Positions 55,509 to 64,000 of a DNA stretch of 64,000 nt are shown piece by piece; positions within the stretch are counted from its first letter, which is position 1; the number at the start of each line of letters is the position of its first letter. The notes under the pieces were generated by a model. That model saw nothing but the letters and a program-made list of their open reading frames with translations, was not told the origin of the DNA and made no database searches. Position numbers and translations under genes: made by a program. The DNA is from Triglochin maritima. Lineage: Eukaryota > Streptophyta > Magnoliopsida > Alismatales > Juncaginaceae. The stretch lies in contig OY821775.1 of the NCBI GenBank assembly GCA_963682175.1, positions 806,001-870,000 on the forward strand, read 5' to 3'.

Positions 55509-58500
55509 ATGGCTTTTCCTTTTCTTGTTCTTCCAGTACTAATGTTGTTATTTTTGTGGTATGGTGGTGTGTTTCCTTCGACGCCGGAATGGGTGTCGAA
55601 CCCTCTGGTTGGTGAGGATGGAAGTCTGTACGGTTGCTATGGGACCAACATGTTGGCTTTCAACTCCAACTCCACTCTTGCATGGTCTCTCTCTCTTGGA
55701 TTCTCATGTCGTACTCATGTCTCCCCTGTCTTTGATTCTCTCGGATATGTACGTACGTCACATTTTTGTTCTTTTTCTTGTTTTATTTTTCTTAATTTAA
55801 AGCATAACTGAATCTGAAAGTGGAAGTTTATTTATAATATAATATGTCGTCTCCATGTATTGTACTAAAGATGGTAATTTTTGACAATGTGACACCAACC
55901 CGAGACAAGAATTGTGGTTTTGATTTGGATCATAGACAGGTCGATGTCGTAACGAGTCTGAGTATAAGTTTGTTTGTGGTTTTGTAAGTTTGTATATATG
56001 TAACACTTCATGAAATAGATAAAGAAGTCTTTCCAAAACAAATTTAATTCTCATCCAATTTGTAACAGTTAGATATACCAACGCAATATCTCCTTTCTTT
56101 AGCATATAAAAATGCATTATCAAGTGATGAAATTGTTTTATTGGGAATAATCTGCACAAAATAAAAAAAATTACTTGGATAATTCCTTTGGAGGGTAATG
56201 TGATTTTCCTTTAACATGCTAATGCATTTCTAGCTGTGTTTTTTCTTTGCAGATTTATGTGATAGCAGAAAACAGAGTTCTGAAAGTTATGCCCTCTAAA
56301 ATCTTCACCCCTGAACCTGCTATCCAAATTCTTTTTGCTCCCGGTTCGTCTTTCAAGGTATCCGAGGAAATTATTGGACTGTGTGTTAGCATTTGGAGTT
56401 CTGTTGTATACATTAATGTCAAAAAAAGAGCGATTTTCGCTTTGTCCTTGGAAGGGAAGTTGATTTGGAGTGTTGGGCCGATGCTATATCGCCTTGGATA
56501 TCCCCAGGGATGTAAACAAAACACGACAGATTGCTACTTCAGTTCAGCCCTCGCCATAGATCAATGCGAAGGAAACCTCTATGTTAGTTTTCTTAAATAT
56601 AAGTTTTATCTCGCCTACTTCTCCAAGAACGTGTTTTTGATATAATATTTGTAGATTTATTTGGTTTTTCTTCATGTAGGCCTCAAATAATGAAGGACAA
56701 TTATACTCCATGTATACTCGCAGTCCGAATTTCAGATGGATCAGAGATTTGAGTTATGTAGACAAAGTTTTCCTTGTTACTCCTGGAAATGATGGTCACT
56801 TATATGTCACTTTTCCGAGAACGTCCGTTTTGATGTCGTTAGATGTTTCCACGGGAACTATTTTATGGCAAAATAACATTGGGCCATTGAGTTCGGAAGT
56901 TTTATCGCCTGTAATTGATTCCAACGGTAAGCTTTCATTTAATTTCTAGTTAAGGTATTTATAGTTTACTTACTTGAAACATCTTGATTTGTTAGTAGCT
57001 CTTCTAACTGTCTATCATAACTGCCAGTTTCAGTTTCAGTTTCCCTTTGCATTTATCACTTATGTAGTGTTTGAACTTCTTTTAACTTCTCTAGTTGTTT
57101 CAAACTTCTATATCAAAAATCTAATAATGCCGATTTACATGATTTCAAGGTTGGGTATCCATTGGCTCACTAGATGGTTACCTATACTCATTTTCTCCAA
57201 CTGGTATGCCCATGAAATTTCTGAAGGCAACTGCGACGAATTCGATAATTCAAGTTAGTCCTGTTCTGGATTGCTCGGGTTTCGCAGTTTATGTCTCGCA
57301 GACTAGAATGGAGCACAAGAACAGCCAAGCATTTAGTGAACATAACTACATATCAGCAACAAAACCAATAGAAGCAGTGTTCACATTATTGGTTCCTGCA
57401 ACTGGAGCTATCTATTGGACAGGAACATATCCAGGTGATAAATTACATTCAGAATCTATACTTTTAATGCTTCATTTTCAGCAAGAATTCTGCCCTTAAA
57501 AAGAAATTATCTATGCATTTGAATATAACTTTAAGTTGTATCTGAATTGATGATATAGGAGATGAAGTGTCATCTATAACCAGTGATTTGCAAAATTTCC
57601 GACTCGACGAGAAGTTTCTTCTCACGCTACTAGCTTCGTCAGGTGTGTTGATCTCTCTGTCTATAATTTTTCTTATTATAGAAGTCACAGAAGAGAACAA
57701 AGAAATCAACTCGCTGAATAAATTACTGGATATTTTACTATGCCAATTGGTTTAATAAGAATTTGCTTTTTTTGTGTTTACTTACCTTCTCCTGATTTTT
57801 GTTGACTTATTTTGTTTTGCTTTCTTCCAGGGATCAATAAGTTTTCACGGTCTTATACTACACGTAAAATCCTGAATCTTTGTTGCACACTGTCATACAT
57901 ATATATTTTTCTCTCTTTTAGATTAATTTCTTTCCTACGATTTGATCGTCTTTGGCAGGGCAGAAACTGGAATGGACCTGTTCACAAGCAGAAGCCAAGT
58001 ACGTCGAAGTATATACCGGTAAAAAGCCATACAAAACCAACTGAACTCTTGTGTATCTACATTGTCGGTCTAAGTCGACGATACCATCCTTTTTTTCAGG
58101 CAGTGAGAAGACAATGCTGCTGTTTGTTCTATTTCAGTTTGCGGTTATAACCGTACTCGCATTTTCAGTAAGATTTTGCTGCATATTTTGGCGAAAGAAG
58201 AAGCTCCAAGAACAGAATCTCTCAAGATTCATCAAGAAAAGGGTAATTAAGCACAAATAAATTAGCATACGTTTTGGTCATACGTACATTGAATGTATTT
58301 GCGTATCGTAATCAACTTAATTCTGAACCAATATGTTCGTTCAGAGTTGTCTTCATGCGAAGCGTAAGGCGTGCAACAGAATGATATCAGAGCTAGAGGA
58401 AAAGGTGGCCACAACGAGCGAGGTTCTGGAGCAATTGGACAATGCAGTACGCGAGAAAGAAACGATAGAGCGAAAACTGTCGACCACTTACAGTCTGGGA

Positions 58501-58770
58501 AGAGATCAAATATGGTCATCAAAATCAAACGACAAGGCCTTCTCACTACCATATGATGGGAAGAGTGTGACCATTTTAAACACTCTCAGTGATGCCTCTA
58601 CATCTGAAAGCAGTGGTGGTGAGAAACCGAGTGTTGTCGAAATTGTAAAAGGGAAAGCGGTTGCGGAGGAGGATTCGAGTTGCAATAACTCTGAATTCAG
58701 TATGCAACTGAATCCATTGTACACCGAGTGTGGGGAGACGAGTTCTTTACCATCACAATTAAGGAGATAA
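55509..58770 (+). CDS. GEX3: GAMETE EXPRESSED 3-like membrane protein with PQQ-type beta-propeller
   Basis: Plasma-membrane protein known in Arabidopsis from gametes, with roles in pollen-tube guidance and early embryo development. Nine exons: join(55509..55748, 56253..56582, 56680..56926, 57150..57434, 57559..57642, 57831..57863, 57959..58018, 58100..58242, 58345..58770), giving 615 residues; all joins are GT-AG and in frame. MAFPFLVLPVLMLLFLWYGG is a signal peptide. The extracellular part has PQQ-like propeller repeats: GEDGSLYGCYGTNMLAFNS, ALSLEGKLIWSVGPM, GNDGHLYVTFP, SLDVSTGTILWQNNIG and GSLDGYLYSFSPTG. One membrane helix (TMLLFVLFQFAVITVLAFSV) follows, then a basic KKK stop-transfer, and the cytosolic tail has a coiled coil (RMISELEEKVATTSEVLEQL). 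Exons 6 and 7 are tiny (33 and 60 nt). Confidence 0.93.
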
Positions 58771-59693
58771 ATAAAAACATTATGACTTCAATAACTTCAA
58801 CCAACTAGAATTGGATTAATAACTTCAATATCTACTGATGTCTTTACGAATGCAAGCAGGGTGTGGATATGCTTCTATCTGTATCCGAATATAAAAATTT
58901 ATACTGACATCCGAATCCGAAAGGATTCACATCCGAGTATATAATTCACATCCAACTCGAATTAAATACAGACCAATATACACATAAAATCTGAATTCTT
59001 GATCCGAATATATACACACACATTTATACTCATACATACTTGATCCGAATATGAATACGGACACCGTAATTCAGATATTTTTCCTGTAGTGATAGATACA
59101 CCAAAATCTATATTCGATTTGCAGACATTGCGAATACTCGAATGAACCCCCCCCTAAATTCAACGAAAGAACACATGAACTAAAGTTTCATCTAAAAGAG
59201 CTTATACGAGCCGATCCAGTGTATTTGCAGATTACATTTGGTCCATTTGGATTTTCTGAGGCTGAAATGACTCGAATTTTCTTTTAGTGTTACTGATCCA
59301 GAAATTAAGACATTCATGCTTTTAGTTGTATTTTTCTTTGTTTTTTATCTTTCTTGGTAAAAGCAACCGGCAAAAAATGATGATAAACCATCCAAAGCTA
59401 ATAAGAGTACTTTGCGCAAATTTTTCATAAAGGACCTGAGAAGAATCAAGGAAAACGCGTTACCACTTGCATCCATCACATTGTTCTAATAATTATAGTC
59501 AGAAATCTACAAGAACAAATTACATTACATTGGAAACCCGCAAGGCTTAAATGGAAGTACTTGCAAACCAGTCAAGGATTAGATCTCCTAACTCTCTGTT
59601 CACATCCAACAGCGCGCTACTACAACCTTATATGGTCAAGGATGTAAAGAATAATGACTAAACAAAAGCTGTCGTGGTCAATGACAATAACCA
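58771..59693. other. Spacer between convergent GEX3 and CRWN, with degenerate ATCCGAAT-type repeat
   Basis: The middle (about 58855-59125) is a low-complexity tract in which ATCCGAAT and related words recur irregularly, such as GATCCGAATAT at 59001 and 59042. It is not a clean tandem array and no gene was found. Confidence 0.5.
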
Positions 59694-62600
59694 TCATCCT
59701 GATGTAAAGAACTTCCAGAGCTTCTTCCCAACTGAAGCATTATGCTGCTCGGAATCTGATTCGTCCTCTTCTTCGTCGTCAGTAGAGTCTTCATCCTCTT
59801 CTGTCTCATAAATCTCATCTTGTTCTCCTTCTGCTAGAGATGTCGATTCAGTGCCGTTCGCAACCTTCTTTTGTAAGTCACCCTGCTCTACATCATGATC
59901 CATGTGGAGTTTCTCTGACTCCTGCAAACGCTTATTGATCAAAAATTATATTTTGATATAAAATAGCTTCTCATGTTCAATAACAACGGAAGTAAGAGAA
60001 ACAGAAATAAATTTCAATATAAACCAAAATCATAATAATGTGAGATCATAAAATAAAAACCAAAAATGCATCTCACGTGAAAACCGTAAAACCTAGCATA
60101 GACATTTGCAAATCGCAATTTCAAGTTGAAGGTGACATCAATATGAAAACAAATTGCTTACAAGAGAACACTAATGTGGCATAAAATACCCAAAGCATGG
60201 CAATAATATTGTTAAAACCATGCAGTGTAAACCAAAATATTGAAAGGAAGAAAAAAAGGAAAACCATTTGAAAAAAATCTACATTACCTGGACGATCTTC
60301 TGCGACGAAAACTCATGAACTTCCACAATGTCCTCAGATGTGCATTTCTGTAACATGTGAGCACTCTTATGATTGTCTTCAGCCAGTGGAGAAGCACCAG
60401 AAGAGTCCAGCTTTGATGTCCCTTCTTGCTCATCTAAATTAGCTTTAGATTTTTCATTTGCAAGTGATTGAGATCGACTTCTCGCTTTGGCTCCTCTACC
60501 CTTGCCCAACACTGTCAAACCTGTACCCTCACTAATAAAACAGACATGGTAAAGTCATAAGTTTGAGTTGGTACAATAATTACTGCACACCTACCGAAGA
60601 TACATGGGAAATAAAACCATTGAACAAAGTGTGAATCCATACATGGTTGATCTTCTAAAATTGTAGCGCTTTTCTGGAACAGGTTGTGATTCAGAAGCAA
60701 CATGCCTCCTTTTTCGACGTCCCCCAATTGAAACACTTCCAGAATGAGCTTCACTGTTATCATCATCCTTCTCACTTGCTGTGGTCGCAGATGTATGAGA
60801 AAAGAGCCTTTTTTGCCCCATGGATGAGGGCTTCCCATCTGTGTAAATTGAATCTTCCTGGATTTCATTATCCAACAGAGGACCCCTAGTTTCTTCATGC
60901 TTGTCTTTTTCAGAAGCTTTATTGAGGAATGCTTCAGATTCTTTGACAACTTCTTGAACAGAGTGTGTTCTTTTCATAACTCTGGGATTGGCTTTCTTTC
61001 TGCCACGCTGCACTTTCTTTTTGGGCTGCTCCTGAGTCTCAAAGCCTTCTTCCGCCAAAGGTGACAAATTGCTTGTTTCGTTCGGCCCATAAAAGGACGA
61101 AATATTATGCTCATTTACCATATCTGCAACACCATCACTTGGTTTCTGGGTTCCAATTGGATTATCCTCAATTTCATGTAAAGTACTTGGATCATCCACG
61201 GGTATGTCGAATCCTTGTGATGCTTCTGTTCTCCCATTCATGTCATCGGCAGTTGGCTCTTCTCCAAGTTCAGTGTCAAACAACTGGTGCCTTTCTTGCT
61301 GCATTTCGTCGTCACCATCTGTTTGTTTACCAGGAGAGAAATTAAAAATCTTTTTTGTGCAACTTCTGAGCCAGGACATCCGCCCACCTGAAGTGCCACT
61401 TCCTGATCCATTTCCAGGCAGTGTGTCCTTATCAATTTTCGTGAGCGTATGACCTTCCAAATAGTCACTTGCAAGAGTTGGTGAGAAAGCATTTCCAGGA
61501 CCATAGATTTCAGGCACAGGCAGGCTGGAAGGAGCTGCTAGCCCATCAACTTCTACTCCGCAGTTCTTGCAAGTCCTGTGTTGTTCAATGAGGGAAAGGA
61601 ATCGCTCTCTCTCCTTAATAAATTCTTCCCTTCGATCTTTAAGACTGCAACCTAGGCTACGTAGAGTATCAATATCATGTTGGATCTCAACCTGGTCTTT
61701 CTTAAGTTTTTCTCTTTGAGTAAGATACTCTTGTTTTTCCCTATCAAACCTGCTCTTCTCCACCTTCATCTTCTGCATTTCGGATGCAGCGTGAGTTTTA
61801 AGAGATTCAATGTGATCTAACTCTGTTGTTCTCTCCTCATTTAGTTTTGCATGCTTCTCCTGATACTGGTTTTCCAGCTCCTCTATTCCCTTCTGCATAA
61901 CAATCTCAAGCTTATGTTTTTTAAGATCAAGTTCCTGAGCCATGTCAGACCGTTCACGCTGAAGCATATCTTGAAGCTCAGATCTTTCATGTGCCATGGT
62001 CTCCTCGAAAGCTTCTTTCTGCAGTCTGAGATCATCGAGACCTAGCTTGATTTCTTCTCTAGTGTCCGCCTGCTCGCTTTTTAGTTTGAGTTCTTCATTG
62101 TGCTTCCATTTCTGAAGACCCTCCTTTTCATCATTTAGCTGTTTAACATCAAGATTCAAAGCAGCTCTTTTTTCATCCAACACTTCCCACTCTCGCTCAA
62201 ACTTCCTTCTGTCCTCTCTCAGCTCTTCGCGCTCTCTGTCAAGTGAAGCTTTCCTGGTCCTGCAGTCTTCAATTTCCTGTTTGAGTTCTAACTGTAATTT
62301 GGCATGTTCTGCCCGCTCCTGCTCGGTCACCTTCATAATTTCTTGTTCAGAAAGGAGCTGAACTTTTTCAGCTTCAATGGCTTTTCTCTCAGACTCAAGT
62401 TCTGCCTGCAGAGCCAAAAGACGTTGATTATCCTCTCTTAACATTGTATTCCTTTCCTCTAATTCTGTTTCTTTAGTTTTCAGCTCAGTCTCCCATTTTT
62501 CTAAGGCTTTCGATTTCACATGAAGATCTTCTACATCTCTCTTCAGCTCCTCAGTTTTGCTCTCTAAGGCTTGCTCTCTTTCTTTAAGATTTTTCTCCTC

Positions 62601-63913
62601 GTCTTTCAACTGACTGCCCTTCTTTTCCAAATCAGTAACTCTAGTTATCAACTCTTCATCCAAGGACTTCTGCTTCTCCTCCACCTCCTTTTCAAAGTCA
62701 CGCATTTTGGAATCCAAGATAAACTTCTGATCATCAACAAGCTTTTGGATCTCCACCTACCAAAATCAAGGGAAAAATTATAAGGGAATCAAAGGATTTC
62801 AAACATAGAATCTAAAAATAATAACTGTAATTGAGATGTATGTGGACATGTAATTGAGATAGTGTGGAAAACACCAACACAAATAGATACGACCTTCATT
62901 CAAAAACATACACCATTGCATTGTCAATCATTTTGTCAACGTTTTGAAGTGTACCATTGCATTGTCAATCATTTTGTCAACACTTTGAAGTGTAACATTC
63001 AACAGTTTAACTGAATTTCAGATCTCAAACAAAGTAGTTCATGAAGCATGAAGTATGGATTGAAAGACTTCAATAAAAAACACTCCAGGGATTGAAACAG
63101 AACTAACCCTTTCTCTAATGTTTAGCCTTTCTTCTACTGCAAGTAATTCCTGCTCCTTCTTTCGCAGATCTGCTGTTTGACTTTCTATCTCCTGCATCCA
63201 TTGCATCATTGCATGTAGCACAAATATAAGATTTTATCTTTATAACAATCTCACAAATGGCAATAAATATATAATTGAGAAATTAACCTTCTCTCTGGTC
63301 GCCAAAGCTGTTAGCCTTATGTTTATATAATCTTCTTTCTCTTTAACAGAAGCATTCATCCTCTCCAAAGTCTCCTTTAATCCTTCTAAATCTTTTTCCT
63401 TCTTCACAAGTACTTTGTCTGTTTCATTTTCCCGCTTCTCCCTTCGATTGAGAAGACTTTGGCTCTCCAAAAGTCTCTCCTGACCCTCACGCAGGGCTTT
63501 CTCCCAGGCACGCAATTCCTCCCTCTGTCGAGCTAGAACTTCAGTTTGAAGTTCTTTCCTGTGCAAAATTTTAAATATAGAGAGCAGAAATCAGAATCTT
63601 TAGATAATTAAACTAAAAATATGTACAGCACCCAAAATAATTAGCTGAGAGAAAAATACTCGCGACTCAGTGATGCCTGTTCCCTTTGAAGTGAACTTTC
63701 ACGTGCAGCAAGTTCCTCTGCTTTTCTTTCCACTTCTGAACTCTTTCGGCTTATTTCTGCAAGCTTAGCATCAGCATAACAGATCTTTGACTCTATTTCA
63801 AGAGATTTCTCTTCAAGATTTTCTTTCAACACATTGGCTTCAGCAAACGTTTTGTCGGATGCAGATTTTGTATCTGAATGTTTTGACTGCATCTCTCGTA
63901 TAGCCTTCTCTAA
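59694..63913 (-). CDS. CRWN1: NMCP1/CROWDED NUCLEI-type nuclear lamina coiled-coil protein (5' part outside window)
   Basis: Plant lamin-like protein at the nuclear periphery that sets nuclear size and heterochromatin organisation. The window holds the 3' exons: complement(join(59694..59921, 60288..60531, 60643..62756, 63108..63191, 63288..63558, 63660..63913)); upstream exons lie beyond 64000. About 1,060 residues are visible. Nearly all of the first four exons in order of transcription is heptad coiled coil rich in Glu, Lys and Arg, for example DLEKKGSQLKDEEKNLKERE. After it come RTCKNCGVEV, a Ser/Pro linker, the conserved RMSWLRSCTKKIFNFSPGK, and a basic stretch GGRRKRRHV (likely nuclear localisation signal). 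The acidic YETEEDEDSTDDEEEDESDS tail ends in the conserved terminal GKKLWKFFTSG. The 2.1-kb exon joins the next in phase 2 through ACCAT|GTATGG and TTATTAG|TGAGGG. Assignment to CRWN1 rather than CRWN2/3 is probable, not proven. Confidence 0.92.
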
Positions 63914-64000
63914 CTGCAAAAGAAAAATAATCTCAGAATACCCATATACCATACCTTAACAATATTTACATGATCCAGAAAAAAAGAACCACCAATGGAC

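Noticed and set aside
60515..60949. 144-aa minus-strand ORF overlapping the CRWN gene
   Set aside because: It is a shadow in another frame of the large coiled-coil exon.

Overview
The window is nuclear DNA of a flowering plant, almost certainly a eudicot. Genes are split by GT-AG introns, several products are plant-specific (TADA, GEX3, NMCP1/CRWN, CASP-like, bHLH162-like), intergenic DNA is AT-rich, and transposon families typical of plants lie between the genes. The species cannot be named from sequence alone.

Nine genes have recognisable products; exon joins were worked out by hand from frame and splice sites. From left to right: L-aspartate oxidase AO (+, 5' cut by the window edge); chloroplast alkenal/one oxidoreductase AOR (-); a three-exon CASP-like membrane protein (-); a bHLH162-like transcription factor (-); the chloroplast tRNA adenosine-34 deaminase TADA (+); the ribosome-biogenesis methyltransferase EMG1/NEP1 (-); a Nudix hydrolase NUDT1 (+); the gamete-expressed beta-propeller membrane protein GEX3 (+); and an NMCP1/CRWN nuclear-lamina coiled coil (-, 5' cut by the right edge). 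Three small genes of unknown function are also likely: a duplicated pair of 77/80-aa proteins and a 99-aa ORF behind a TATA box.

The stretch 11.4-28.0 kb is an accessory island around the bHLH gene. It holds solo LTRs with perfect 5-bp target duplications (11409-12151, 12582-14535, 17839-18776) and a truncated LTR (about 19289-19685). Next comes a decayed FAR1-type Mutator element with a Ulp1-like protease relic and a 22/44-bp minisatellite, both in its intron and next to its 3' end. The island closes with a complete hAT transposon (24636-28046): 8-bp target duplication and an uninterrupted 831-codon transposase.

The stretch 41.6-52.2 kb is a segmental duplication, copies A and B in direct orientation, separated by a LINE tail and a foldback element. 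Each copy received its own insertions. A carries a 253-bp hAT-type MITE and a solo LTR; B carries a 1.13-kb Mutator-type MITE. The other copy preserves the corresponding unoccupied sites, so all three insertions can be read directly.

The genes form no shared pathway. AO (NAD synthesis), AOR (detoxification of reactive carbonyls) and TADA (tRNA editing) are all plastid-directed. No previously undescribed biochemical system was found. The most distinctive signals are clustered GGTCGACC palindromes placed upstream of TATA-like boxes in several LTRs, the minisatellite-bearing Mutator element, the intact hAT, and a lineage-specific repeat expansion within TADA.
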